Shown here one piece after another: positions 23,670-32,710 of a stretch of DNA of 36,871 nucleotides (position 1 is its first letter; each line of letters starts with the position of its first letter). The notes under the pieces are model-generated. The model ran no database searches, was not told where the DNA came from, and was given only the letters and a program-made list of their open reading frames with translations. The position numbers and the translations under genes are program-made. The stretch is from Sediminibacterium sp. (GTDB taxonomy: Bacteria; Bacteroidota; Bacteroidia; Chitinophagales; Chitinophagaceae). The DNA is taken from contig JAOASM010000031.1 in the NCBI GenBank assembly GCA_030158665.1, forward strand, positions 1-36,871, given 5' to 3'.

Positions 23670-24236
23670 TTGAAACTATCCTCACAAGAATTACTATACT
23701 ATCAAAGTAAGGTTGCATATTATAGAGATGAGCAGTCATATAAGAGGTTATTTCTCTACTTTCATCCAATATTGTACAGGTTTTCTTACAATATTCTTCA
23801 AGATAAGTCTATAAGCGAAGAAATTGTATCAGATACGATGTTAAAGATTTGGGAAATGGGTAGCAAACTTTCTCAGATTCAATTTTTAAAAATCTACTTA
23901 ATTACTTCTGTAAAAAATGCATGTTTTACTTACTTAGCATCAAAAAAACACAAGCAATCTTTAAGTGAATCTATTGATAATGATGATGTTCAGATGTGTA
24001 ATGGGGAAAATCCTGAACAACTTTATATTTATTCTGAAGTTACCCAAAGAGTCAATAAGGTTATTGCTAGCTTGCCATTGAAATGTCAATTAGTATTCAG
24101 GTTGATAAAAGAAGAAGGTTTGAGTTATAAAGAAGTATCTAAAGTCCTTGAAATTTCACAAAACACCATAGAGACCCACATGAGGATTGCATTAAGAAAG
24201 ATTAGATTAGACCTAAAGCATTTTCTTCACAAGTAG
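23670..24236 (+). CDS. ECF-type RNA polymerase sigma factor
   Basis: Sigma-70 family factor of about 188 residues from the TTG at 23670 (LKLSSQELLYYQSKVAYY). An in-frame ATG at 23595 would add 25 residues and overlap the symporter gene by 50 bp, and that extension looks like symporter-overlap sequence, so the TTG is preferred. Region 2 is LFLYFHPILYRFSYNILQDKSISEEIVSDTMLKIWE and region 4 is LPLKCQLVFRLIKEEGLSYKEVSKVLEISQNTIETHMRIALRKI, with the HTH near the C-terminus. FecR and STN-SusC genes follow directly, the standard Bacteroidota cell-surface signalling arrangement. It most likely activates the downstream SusC/D glycan genes when released by FecR. Confidence 0.93.
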   Translation: MKLSSQELLYYQSKVAYYRDEQSYKRLFLYFHPILYRFSYNILQDKSISEEIVSDTMLKIWEMGSKLSQIQFLKIYLITSVKNACFTYLASKKHKQSLSESIDNDDVQMCNGENPEQLYIYSEVTQRVNKVIASLPLKCQLVFRLIKEEGLSYKEVSKVLEISQNTIETHMRIALRKIRLDLKHFLHK

Positions 24237-24259
24237 TTTCCAATTTAATTTATAAATTA

Positions 24260-24275
24260 ACCCCCAAGCCTTCAC
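24260..24275 (+). promoter_or_regulatory. Shared upstream element (fecR copy)
   Basis: ACCCCCAAGCCTTCAC lies 35 bp before the fecR start and resembles ACCCCCTAGGACTTAC upstream of the STN-SusC gene (25422-25437), with ACCCCC and CTT(A/C)AC-like blocks conserved. The C run stands out in this AT-rich DNA. It may be a site for the local ECF sigma factor; untested. Confidence 0.3.
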
Positions 24276-24310
24276 GGCATTATTCCAAATTTTAGTCTTT
24301 GTATAGTATA

Positions 24311-25411
24311 ATGATGAATAAAGTAACCGAACAACATTTTTTTGACCTTTTAAGCTTAAAGCTTTCTGGTGATGCCTCTGAATCTCAATTGGCAGAAATC
24401 ACTTCTATTTTACAAGCAAATCCATCATTGCAGTTTTTATATGATCAGATAATTGAGCCTGTATATTGTGAACAAGATGCTTCAATTAAGGCTGAACAAG
24501 CATATGCTTCTCATTTTGTCAAAATGCAATTAGCGGGCTTGTTCGATAAGGAGGATGAAGTATCTAAAAATAATCTTGTAACTAAATCTCCAACTTTTAC
24601 CAAAAGAAAACTTGCTTTTCTTGGTATTGCTGCAGGGATTTTCACTGTCTTCTTTATAAACTATTCTTTAAGATTAGATAAAAGTGTTGCTAAGCAAAGC
24701 CCAAATTCATTTGTAAATGAAATTGTGACAAAGAGAGGCTCAAAATCATCTATTAAATTACCAGACGGCACTACGGTTAGACTGAATACCGATAGTAGAC
24801 TATCTTATATGAGTTTTACAGCTGGGAAGACAAGAGAAGTCACTTTAATTGGGGAAGCTTATTTTGATGTAGCCCACGATAGTTCAAGGCCTTTCATCAT
24901 ACATTCAGGCAAAGTCAATATCAAAGTACTGGGTACTTCTTTTAATGTTAGAAATTATCCTCAAGATAAAGAGTTAGAGACTTCTCTTATTAAAGGTAAA
25001 ATAGAAGTTTCATTGGAATCTAGGCCAGAAGATATTATAATTTTGAAGCCTACAGAAAAATTAATCATTGCTAAGGAGGAAAATGAGCTTAATACTGCAG
25101 CAAAAATTTCAAACACAATTGATAATAAGGTGGTACTGACTTCTATTACCTATTTAAGGCATGACAGTTTAGTGGCAGAAACTTCATGGCTTAATGATAA
25201 GTTGGTTTTTGTGAATCAGCCACTTGAAAAAATTGCCATTGAGTTAGAAAGAAAATATGCCATCAATATTAGTTTTAAAGATGAGAAGGTCAAGAAATAC
25301 AGATACACTGGAGTTTTTGAAAATGTTAGCCTTGAGAAAGTATTTGAATTAATTAAGTCTTCTAAAAATTTCAACTATAAAATAGATGACAAGAATATTG
25401 TAATTGAATAG
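24311..25411 (+). CDS. FecR-type anti-sigma factor
   Basis: Single-pass inner-membrane anti-sigma regulator of 366 residues. The start is the ATG at 24311 (or 24314), not the in-frame TTG at 24299. A cytoplasmic N-terminal part (EQHFFDLLSLKLSGDASESQLAEITSIL) is followed by a membrane helix at about 100-119 (KLAFLGIAAGIFTVFFINYSL). The periplasmic FecR domain comes next (VTKRGSKSSIKLPDGTTVRLNTDSRLSY, then TREVTLIGEAYFDVAHD and VKVLGTSFNVRNY-like text), and a C-terminal DUF4974 domain (about 290-366: LVFVNQPLEKIAIELERKYAINISF, YTGVFENVSLEKVFELI). It would hold the preceding sigma factor until the STN domain of the SusC signals. The gene lies 74 bp after the sigma gene and 49 bp before the SusC gene. 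Confidence 0.93.
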   Translation: MMNKVTEQHFFDLLSLKLSGDASESQLAEITSILQANPSLQFLYDQIIEPVYCEQDASIKAEQAYASHFVKMQLAGLFDKEDEVSKNNLVTKSPTFTKRKLAFLGIAAGIFTVFFINYSLRLDKSVAKQSPNSFVNEIVTKRGSKSSIKLPDGTTVRLNTDSRLSYMSFTAGKTREVTLIGEAYFDVAHDSSRPFIIHSGKVNIKVLGTSFNVRNYPQDKELETSLIKGKIEVSLESRPEDIIILKPTEKLIIAKEENELNTAAKISNTIDNKVVLTSITYLRHDSLVAETSWLNDKLVFVNQPLEKIAIELERKYAINISFKDEKVKKYRYTGVFENVSLEKVFELIKSSKNFNYKIDDKNIVIE

Positions 25412-25421
25412 AGTTTTGCCC

Positions 25422-25437
25422 ACCCCCTAGGACTTAC
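25422..25437 (+). promoter_or_regulatory. Shared upstream element (STN-susC copy)
   Basis: ACCCCCTAGGACTTAC lies 23 bp before the ATG at 25461 and 80 bp before the alternative start at 25518. It matches the element upstream of fecR (24260-24275). It could be the sigma-dependent control site for the transporter operon. Confidence 0.3.
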
Positions 25438-25460
25438 TGTTTTGATTACAAGGTATAATA

Positions 25461-28400
25461 ATGAATCTACTTACAACTATGTATTATAGCTTATCAATAA
25501 CCAATAAAAGTAAACCTATGGAAAAAAATGAATCTTTTCCAATCTCGAATTTTCTTATCCATACTGGAAGGGCAATGAAAATATCGTTTTTATTAATTAT
25601 TATTTCAATTCAGCTTTCAGCTAAAAACTTTGCTCAGCAAAAAATTTCTTTGAATTCAGAAAGGACTGATATTCACACTGTTTTTAAATTGATAGAAAAG
25701 CAGTCAAACTATCGTTTTTTTTATAGTAATGATGTGCTTCCTGCAAATAAGGAAGTCTCAGCTCAGTTTAAAGATGCATATGTGGAAGTAATTTTAAATA
25801 AAATTTTAGATGGGCTTCCGGTGACTTGGAAATTCATGGATGAGAAAAATATTGTTATTTCAAACAAACTAAAATACAATAATAATAATTCGAATGCCCT
25901 TGCAGATACAGTTATATCTGGAAAAGTAATAGCAGCAGAAGATGGGCAACCGCTAAAAGGTGTGATTGTGGCAGTTAAAGGAACATCAATTAAAACTACT
26001 ACAAACGACGAAGGTATATATCAATTAAAGCTGGGTTCGACAAACAGTAATCTAGTTTTTAGCTATGTTGGTTATTTAAATAAGGAAGTACTTGCAAGTA
26101 AATCTAGTGATTTAAATGTGTCTTTAAAAGCAAATACGAAGGCCTTAGATGAAGTAGTGGTGGTAGGTTATGGTAAGCAGAAGAGAAAAGAAGTTACTGG
26201 TGCAATTGCAAGTATTAATGAGTCTCAGCTAAAAGAAATTGCAGTAAGTAGTTTTGAAAATGCTATTCAAGGAAGAGTAGCTGGTTTAGAAGTTTCAGTT
26301 CCTTCAGGTGAACCAGGATCTGCGCCAGTTATTAGAATTAGAGGTTCTGCTTCAATTTCTGCAGGTAATGATCCTTTGTATGTTATTGATGGCTTACCAA
26401 TTTCGAGTAATACAAGCTTGCAGCAAAATATTGGACAAAGAACCGAGGCTTATACAGTTCCGAAAATCAATCCTTTCACTACGATTAATCCTAATGATAT
26501 ACAATCTATTGAAGTTTTAAAAGATGCATCAGCTGCTGGTATTTATGGTTCTAGGGGTTCTAATGGTGTAATCATGGTAACCACTAAAAAGGGATTAAAA
26601 AATCGTAAACAAGTTTCCTTCAATGCCTATACTGGTTTTAATGAAGCAATGAATTTGCCAAAATTGATGAATTCTGAGGAATTGATAAAGTATACGAAAG
26701 ATGCAAGAAATAATAATTACTTACAAACAAATGATCCTACAAATCCTGCAAGTAAAACATACAATCCTTTATATGATCCAAACACCAATGCAGGTAGGGG
26801 TACACAAGCTAATTTTTTAATTCCAGAAAAGTATATTAATTGGGATGGAACAAATACAGATTGGTTAAGCTTAGTACTTTCTAGAGGAATGGTTTCAAAT
26901 TATAACCTTTCAGTAAGTGGTGGAAAAGATAATATGACATACTATACTTCTGCAGGATATTATACTGAAGAAGGAACTATTAAAGGATCAAAATTTGATC
27001 GATATACTTTTAGAGCTAATGTAGTTGATGATATTTCGTCTAAATTACAAATTGGCTCTAGTGTAAATATTGCTTTTACTGATAACAATCGATTACCAGC
27101 AAATGGTCCTTATTTTGCTTTACCTCCTGGGATCATTTATGATGCCATGGTACACTCTCCAGTGGTTAAGCCTTATTTACCTGATGGAAGTATTAATCAG
27201 TCTGATAACCAAAATCAACTTGGTGCTTATATGACTACAGCTAATAATCCACTTGCTACTATGCAGGCGATTAAAGAGAATATTAGAAACCTTCGAATAT
27301 TTGGTAGTGCATATCTTAAATATAACATCCTTCCTGATTTGTCATTCAAATCATATATAGGGATTGACTTAGATAATTACCAACAATCTTATTATAAAGG
27401 TGTTACGTTATTATATAGAGGTGCGACAAAGCCTGATCCATTTGCCAAGTCTAGTACTTCTCAAGGGGTAAATTGGATATGGGAAAACACATTAGATTAT
27501 TCTAAATCATTCAACGACCATACTATAACGTTACTAGGTGGATATACTGCACAAAAACAAAATAATGATTTGCAATTTATTCAAGCTAATAGCTTCCCAG
27601 ATGACCAAGTAACAACAATAAGTGGTGGTATCGTTACTGGAGGTTCTGCAGTAAAAGAACAATGGACTTTAGTTTCAGCTTTAGCAAGAGCTAATTACTC
27701 CTTTAAAGACAAGTATTTATTATCTGCATTAATTAGATCGGATAGATCTTCTAGATTCGGTACTGGCAATCAAACTGGTGTATTCCCATCAATTTCTGCA
27801 GGTTGGAGAATTGACCAAGAATCATTTATGACAAATGTCGATTTTGTAAATGAATTAAAATTGAGAACTAGTTATGGCTTCACTGGAAACTTCCAAATTC
27901 CTAACTATGGCTCAATTGGCTTATTAAACAATGCGAATTATGTACTTGGTAATACATTGGTAAATGGTATTGGTAGATCAACTTTAAATAATGATAAGTT
28001 GAGTTGGGAATCAAAAAAACAATTAGATATCGGTTTAGATTTTGGTCTATTTAATGATCGTATTTATGGTGGATTTGATTATTATCACAGTATAACATCT
28101 GATTTATTATTAAATGTAAATATTGCTTCTTCTGCTGGATTTACAACAGCGCTTACAAATGTGGGTGAAGTAGAAAATAAAGGTGTTGAATTTACATTAA
28201 ATACAAGAAATACAATTGGTAAATTTCAGTGGTCAACAGATTTTAATATTAGTGCCAACAGAAACAAAGTATTAAAACTAGGCCCTACCGGTGACCCAAT
28301 TCTAAGTGTAGGAAGTGCCGGAGATATTAGACATATAACTCGAATTGGGGATCCTGTTGGAAGTTATTATGGTTACCAGGTTGTAGGTGTTTATCAAACT

Positions 28401-29039
28401 ATGGATCAGATTAAAGCTGCACCAAAAGACTTATTGGTTGGTGCTGGTGGAGCAAGACCAGGTGATTTACAATTTAAAGATGTAAATGGTGATGGACAAA
28501 TAACTCCTTTAGATAGAACCACTCTTGGAAACTATATGCCAGATTTTACATATGGAATTACAAATAAGTTTAGATATGCAAATTTTGATTTAAGCATTTT
28601 TGTTCAGGGTGTAGAAGGTAGAGAAATTCTTAACCTAACTCAACGTCATTTATTAAATGGTGAGGCGAATTTCAATTCTTATGCTGAATATAAAAATAGA
28701 TGGATATCTCCAGAGCAACCAGGTAATGGTAAAATCCCAAGAGGAGATAGTAACTCAGGATTACATGGTTTTAATATGAGACCTTCTTCATTCCAAGTAG
28801 AAGACGGATCATATGTAAGATTGAGAAATGTCACTTTAGGATATGAGTTTCCTATAAAAGGGTTATCAAAAAAAGCGAGAATTTATGTTACTGGTACAAA
28901 TTTATTCATATGGTCTAAATATTTAGGTTTTAATCCTGAAGTTCAACAACAAGCGACAAACAATCTTGTTCCAGGAGAAGATTATGGAGCATATCCAATC
29001 TCTAGATCATTCTTGGTAGGATTTAACCTTACATTTTAA
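25461..29039 (+). CDS. SusC/RagA family transporter with N-terminal STN signalling domain
   Basis: Outer-membrane TonB-linked transporter of up to 1192 residues. In-frame ATGs at 25461, 25479, 25518 and 25575 are possible; 25518 (MEKNESFPISN...) resembles the usual N-terminus of this subtype and leaves the signal segment MKISFLLIIISIQLSAKNFAQ. Residues 60-135 form a secretin/TonB short N-terminal (STN) domain (DIHTVFKLIEKQSNYRFFY), the part that contacts FecR. A carboxypeptidase-regulatory-like domain (151-235), the boundary motif LDEVVVVGYGKQKRKEVTGAI and a plug with PGSAPVIRIRGSASI, PLYVIDGLPI and SIEVLKDASAAGIYGSRGSNGVI follow. The barrel ends in RSFLVGFNLTF. Paired 22 bp later with susD. 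The ligand is unknown, but downstream genes suggest an acidic or amino-sugar-containing glycan. Confidence 0.94.
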   Translation: MNLLTTMYYSLSITNKSKPMEKNESFPISNFLIHTGRAMKISFLLIIISIQLSAKNFAQQKISLNSERTDIHTVFKLIEKQSNYRFFYSNDVLPANKEVSAQFKDAYVEVILNKILDGLPVTWKFMDEKNIVISNKLKYNNNNSNALADTVISGKVIAAEDGQPLKGVIVAVKGTSIKTTTNDEGIYQLKLGSTNSNLVFSYVGYLNKEVLASKSSDLNVSLKANTKALDEVVVVGYGKQKRKEVTGAIASINESQLKEIAVSSFENAIQGRVAGLEVSVPSGEPGSAPVIRIRGSASISAGNDPLYVIDGLPISSNTSLQQNIGQRTEAYTVPKINPFTTINPNDIQSIEVLKDASAAGIYGSRGSNGVIMVTTKKGLKNRKQVSFNAYTGFNEAMNLPKLMNSEELIKYTKDARNNNYLQTNDPTNPASKTYNPLYDPNTNAGRGTQANFLIPEKYINWDGTNTDWLSLVLSRGMVSNYNLSVSGGKDNMTYYTSAGYYTEEGTIKGSKFDRYTFRANVVDDISSKLQIGSSVNIAFTDNNRLPANGPYFALPPGIIYDAMVHSPVVKPYLPDGSINQSDNQNQLGAYMTTANNPLATMQAIKENIRNLRIFGSAYLKYNILPDLSFKSYIGIDLDNYQQSYYKGVTLLYRGATKPDPFAKSSTSQGVNWIWENTLDYSKSFNDHTITLLGGYTAQKQNNDLQFIQANSFPDDQVTTISGGIVTGGSAVKEQWTLVSALARANYSFKDKYLLSALIRSDRSSRFGTGNQTGVFPSISAGWRIDQESFMTNVDFVNELKLRTSYGFTGNFQIPNYGSIGLLNNANYVLGNTLVNGIGRSTLNNDKLSWESKKQLDIGLDFGLFNDRIYGGFDYYHSITSDLLLNVNIASSAGFTTALTNVGEVENKGVEFTLNTRNTIGKFQWSTDFNISANRNKVLKLGPTGDPILSVGSAGDIRHITRIGDPVGSYYGYQVVGVYQTMDQIKAAPKDLLVGAGGARPGDLQFKDVNGDGQITPLDRTTLGNYMPDFTYGITNKFRYANFDLSIFVQGVEGREILNLTQRHLLNGEANFNSYAEYKNRWISPEQPGNGKIPRGDSNSGLHGFNMRPSSFQVEDGSYVRLRNVTLGYEFPIKGLSKKARIYVTGTNLFIWSKYLGFNPEVQQQATNNLVPGEDYGAYPISRSFLVGFNLTF

Positions 29040-29061
29040 TTAAAAGAATAAATAAACTAAT

Positions 29062-30456
29062 ATGAAAAAATATATTATATACGCCTTATTAATTCTTGTA
29101 CATTCATCATGTAGCAAAGAATTTACAGAATTGTCTCCTATTTCAGAGAGAAATATACAGTCTGCATATAAAACAGAAGCGGATTTTGCAGTAGCAATAA
29201 ACGGGATTTACGATGCTCTTCAATTACAGGGTACGTATGGTAAAGTCTATTTATTACTAAATGAAATGAGATCTGATAATACACTAAACGGTGGTGGTGC
29301 AAATGGAATTGCTGCTACACTAAATGAGATTGATTTATTTAAAGAAATCTCAACTGCCACTGAATTATCAACTAGTTGGGCAGATTCTTATAAAGGTATT
29401 GCTCGTTGTAATATCTTACTTGATAAAATTGACGCATCAACTGTGCCGGATGCATTTAAAAAAAGGTATAAAGGAGAAGCATTATATATTCGTTCCTTAT
29501 TATATTTTAATTTAGCTACAATTTTTGGCAATATTCCATTGCAACTGACTGATGTGGCATCTCCTTCGGAAGTTAATTTAAAACAATTCACTGCAACCGA
29601 AGTTTACAATCAAATTATTAATGACTTAATTGCAGCAGAGCCATTGTTGCCTGCTAAATATACTGGTGCAGACATTGGTCGTGTAACTAGCGGTGCTGTA
29701 AATACACTTTTAGGGAAAGTTTATTTAACAAAAGGGGATAAGGCTTCTGCTATAATTGCATTAAACAAAGTAGTAAATTCAAAAAATTATAGTTTAGTTC
29801 CAGATTATGCTAAACTTTGGGGTGCTGCGAATGAAAACGGTCCAGAGTCTATTTTTGAAATTCAATATAAAACTGGAGGTCAAGGTGAAGGAAGTGGTTA
29901 TTTTGAATATTTTGCTTCTATTATTGGCAGAGCAGGAGGTGTAGGAGGAGGTAATACGCCAATGAATATGACAACTGATTTGTTAGGGTCATATCAAACA
30001 GGAGATTTACGTTATGCAAAATCTATTTACAGAAATAATAGATTACCAGATACCACTTATTCTTTAAAATATATCACAACTCAAACTACCACTTTTGACG
30101 GAGACAACAATTGGTATGTTGCCAGATATGCCGATGTATTGTTAATGTTGGCTGAAGCTTTGGGTGAATCTACAGAAGCTTATGCTTATATCAATCAAGT
30201 TAGAACAAGAGCAGGTTTAGCTTCAATCAATGCCAGTTCACCAGGAACATTTGTTCAAAAAATATTAGCAGAACGAAGAGCTGAATTTGCTTTGGAAAAT
30301 CACCGTTGGCAAGACTTATTAAGACTTGGAGCTGCAAAAGCAACTATTGCTAAACATTTAAGTATTCCAGAGTCTGAAGTAAGATTGTTATTTCCTATTC
30401 CGCAAAAAGAAATAGATGTTTCAAATGGTAAACTAATTCAAAACCCAGGATTTTAA
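29062..30456 (+). CDS. SusD/RagB family surface glycan-binding lipoprotein (second locus)
   Basis: Lipoprotein of 464 residues, partner of the STN-SusC. The signal ends in a lipobox (LVHSSC, Cys17) followed by SKEFTELSPISERN. SusD-fold segments are visible: YKTEADFAVAINGIYDALQ, CNILLDKIDA, RYKGEALYIRSLLYFNLATIFGNIPL, then RYADVLLMLAEALGES, YINQVRTRAGL and LAERRAEFALENHRWQDLLRLG, ending LFPIPQKEIDVSNGKLIQNPGF. A Gly-rich loop (GRAGGVGGGNTPM, about 290-302) lies in the likely ligand-facing region. The gene sits 22 bp from its neighbours on both sides, so it is clearly inside an operon. Confidence 0.94.
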   Translation: MKKYIIYALLILVHSSCSKEFTELSPISERNIQSAYKTEADFAVAINGIYDALQLQGTYGKVYLLLNEMRSDNTLNGGGANGIAATLNEIDLFKEISTATELSTSWADSYKGIARCNILLDKIDASTVPDAFKKRYKGEALYIRSLLYFNLATIFGNIPLQLTDVASPSEVNLKQFTATEVYNQIINDLIAAEPLLPAKYTGADIGRVTSGAVNTLLGKVYLTKGDKASAIIALNKVVNSKNYSLVPDYAKLWGAANENGPESIFEIQYKTGGQGEGSGYFEYFASIIGRAGGVGGGNTPMNMTTDLLGSYQTGDLRYAKSIYRNNRLPDTTYSLKYITTQTTTFDGDNNWYVARYADVLLMLAEALGESTEAYAYINQVRTRAGLASINASSPGTFVQKILAERRAEFALENHRWQDLLRLGAAKATIAKHLSIPESEVRLLFPIPQKEIDVSNGKLIQNPGF

Positions 30457-30478
30457 TTAACAAAATAAAATAGTAAAT

Positions 30479-31384
30479 ATGAAAAAGATTTTTTTAGCTA
30501 CAGCATTATTTGTTTTTGTTTTCAACTCGAAAACTAATGCACAAGAGACACAAGATAAAAGGATTAGAGTTGTTGCTATCTTTGCACACCCTGATGATGC
30601 AGATTCTAAAATGGGAGGAACGGCTGCATTATTAGCTAAAATGGGTGTTGCCGTTAAATTTGTGGCATTAACTAATGGAGACGCTGGTCATTATGCAGAG
30701 GGCGGTGGCGTATTAGGTCAAAGAAGAAGAGAAGAGGCGCAACGTGCAGCCAAAAAATATGGTATTGATGAATATGTTGTTTTAAACAATCATGATGGAG
30801 AATTATTACCTGATTTGAATGTTAGAATGCAGGTTATTCGTGAAATTAGAAAATGGAATGCAGATGTAGTATTAGGTTTACGTCCCAATGATTACCATCC
30901 TGACCACCGAAATGCGGGCAAGTTGGTGGAAGATGCCTCTTATATGGTGGCTGTGCCAAACGTAGCTGCTGATGTCCCAGCTTTAAAAAAGAATCCTGTG
31001 TTTTTATACATGCAAGATAATTTTAAAAAGCCGAATCCATTTAGCCATGACATTGTAATTGGGATAGATGAAGTGTTAGATAAAAAAGTAGATGGATTAA
31101 ATGAACATACTTCTCAAATGTATGAGTGGTTGCCATGGATTGGTAATGGTGGTGAAATTGACCCTAAAGTACCTTCAGATCCTCAAGAAAGAAAAGCATG
31201 GTTAAAAAGTCGTTGGATGAGTAGAAATATGTCTCCTGCTCAAAAAGCTGGTTTAGCTAAATGGTATTCTCCTGAGAAAGCGGCAAGCTTTAAATATGCC
31301 GAGTCATTTGAAATCACGGAATATGGAGCACAGCCAACCGATGCTGATATTAGAAGATTGTTCCCAATGTTATCAAACAAATAA
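30479..31384 (+). CDS. Secreted PIG-L (LmbE) family deacetylase
   Basis: Zinc-dependent deacetylase of 301 residues with an N-terminal signal peptide (MKKIFLATALFVFVFNSKTNAQ). The family's metal motifs are present: AHPDDAD with H37, D39 and D40, and YHPDHR with H140, D142 and H143. TNGDAGHYAEGGGVLGQRRREEAQRAAKKYGI is also typical. Known PIG-L enzymes remove the acetyl group from N-acetylglucosamine in GPI precursors, mycothiol, bacillithiol or diacetylchitobiose; here the exported location and SusC/D context suggest action on a glycan. The gene is 22 bp after susD. A long hairpin lies between it and the MFS gene. Specificity is inferred. Confidence 0.92.
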   Translation: MKKIFLATALFVFVFNSKTNAQETQDKRIRVVAIFAHPDDADSKMGGTAALLAKMGVAVKFVALTNGDAGHYAEGGGVLGQRRREEAQRAAKKYGIDEYVVLNNHDGELLPDLNVRMQVIREIRKWNADVVLGLRPNDYHPDHRNAGKLVEDASYMVAVPNVAADVPALKKNPVFLYMQDNFKKPNPFSHDIVIGIDEVLDKKVDGLNEHTSQMYEWLPWIGNGGEIDPKVPSDPQERKAWLKSRWMSRNMSPAQKAGLAKWYSPEKAASFKYAESFEITEYGAQPTDADIRRLFPMLSNK

Positions 31385-31398
31385 GTTTATCATCATTC

Positions 31399-31433
31399 AA
31401 TTCCTAGTTTTAGTTTTACTAAGACTAGGAATT
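31399..31433. terminator. Perfect 16-bp hairpin between the deacetylase and MFS genes
   Basis: AATTCCTAGTTTTAGT (31399-31414) pairs with ACTAAGACTAGGAATT (31418-31433) over 16 bp with one G-T pair and a TTT loop. The tail (TTTAAATTC) lacks a long T run, so it may be a leaky terminator or an RNA-processing or stabilising element that divides the operon. Confidence 0.6.
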
Positions 31434-31445
31434 TAAATTCTAAGA

Positions 31446-32672
31446 GTGAAAAAGAATTACCTAATAGTTGGTTTGGTATTGTTGACATTTTTTGTCATCT
31501 CTTTTTTGACTAATATAATTGGTCCACTGATTCCAGAAATAATCAATTCATTCAGTTTAAGTTTAACCTTAGTTTCATTCTTGCCTTTTGCTTTTTTCAT
31601 TGCTTACGGTATTATGTCTATTCCTGCTGGTGTATTGACAGAGAAATTTGGGGGAAAATTTGTTATGCTTTTTGCATTTGGAATTGCATTTTTAGGCGCT
31701 TTACTTTTTGGCTTGTATCCTCAATATAATATGGCCATCATTTCTTTGTTTTTAATTGGATCTGGAATGGCGATGCTTCAAGTGGTTATTAATCCATTAC
31801 TGAGAACGGCGGGTGGCGAAGCTGAATTTTCTTTTTATTCTTTAATGGGGCAATTATTTTTTGGGCTAGCATCTTTTCTTAGTCCTCTAGTCTATACCTA
31901 TTTGTCTCAAAATATGAATTCAAATAAAAATACATTATTCTATTTATTGAATAAAGTTGTGCCTTCAAATTTAACATGGGTTTCTTTTTACTGGGTTTTT
32001 GCATTTATTTCATTAATTATGATCTTGGTGATACCTATCTTTAGTTTTCCAAAAATAGAATTAAAGGAAGATGAAAAAGCTGGGGCATTTAAAGTGCACA
32101 TTGAATTACTAAAAAATAAAACAGTCTTACTTTATTTTATAGGCATATTTTGTTATGTTGGCTCTGAACAAGGTGTCGCTAATTGGATCTCCCAATTCTT
32201 ATTTACCTACCATGCTTATGATCCACAAACTGTAGGTGCTCAGGTAGTTTCTTGGTTTTGGGGTATGATGACTGCTGGCACTTTTGTTGGCTTAATTCTA
32301 GTTAAATTATTTGACACTAGAAATATTCTGATTCTTTTTACTGTATTAGCAATTTTTGCTTTATCTATTGCTTTATTTGGAGGTGCAGGAATTACTCTTT
32401 TTGCATTCCCTGCTGTGGGATTTTTCATTGCAGTTATGTACCCAATTATTATTTCACTTGGGCTAAATTCTATTCCTACGCACCATGGTTCTTTTGCGGG
32501 GATCCTGATGACAGGCATCTGTGGGGGTGCAATCATTCCATTAATAGTTGGTGTGTTGGGTGATTATTTCACACTTAAATATGGTATGCTTTTTTTGTAT
32601 GCCACTTTTGGATTTATACTTTCAATTGGCATTTGGGCCAAGCCATTAATAAACAACAGTCAAATTAAATAA
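31446..32672 (+). CDS. MFS transporter, FucP-like sugar permease
   Basis: Inner-membrane permease of 408 residues with about 12 hydrophobic helices. It begins with GTG at 31446. The N-terminal layout (FFVISFLTNIIGPLIPEII, then GIMSIPAGVLTEKFGGKFVM, then GSGMAMLQVVINPLLRTAGG) matches the fucose/proton symporter (FucP)-like subfamily, where the NPLL segment is characteristic. The C-terminal half contains WISQFLFTYHAYDPQTVGAQVVSWFWGMMTAGTFVG. FucP relatives carry deoxy sugars, hexoses or related monosaccharides. It would take up a product of the flanking glycan enzymes. The 5' hairpin may adjust its expression relative to susC/D, and the lyase-like gene follows by 38 bp. Confidence 0.9.
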   Translation: MKKNYLIVGLVLLTFFVISFLTNIIGPLIPEIINSFSLSLTLVSFLPFAFFIAYGIMSIPAGVLTEKFGGKFVMLFAFGIAFLGALLFGLYPQYNMAIISLFLIGSGMAMLQVVINPLLRTAGGEAEFSFYSLMGQLFFGLASFLSPLVYTYLSQNMNSNKNTLFYLLNKVVPSNLTWVSFYWVFAFISLIMILVIPIFSFPKIELKEDEKAGAFKVHIELLKNKTVLLYFIGIFCYVGSEQGVANWISQFLFTYHAYDPQTVGAQVVSWFWGMMTAGTFVGLILVKLFDTRNILILFTVLAIFALSIALFGGAGITLFAFPAVGFFIAVMYPIIISLGLNSIPTHHGSFAGILMTGICGGAIIPLIVGVLGDYFTLKYGMLFLYATFGFILSIGIWAKPLINNSQIK

Positions 32673-32710
32673 TACGTTTCTCCAAATTAGTTTCATTTTA
32701 AAATTCCATC

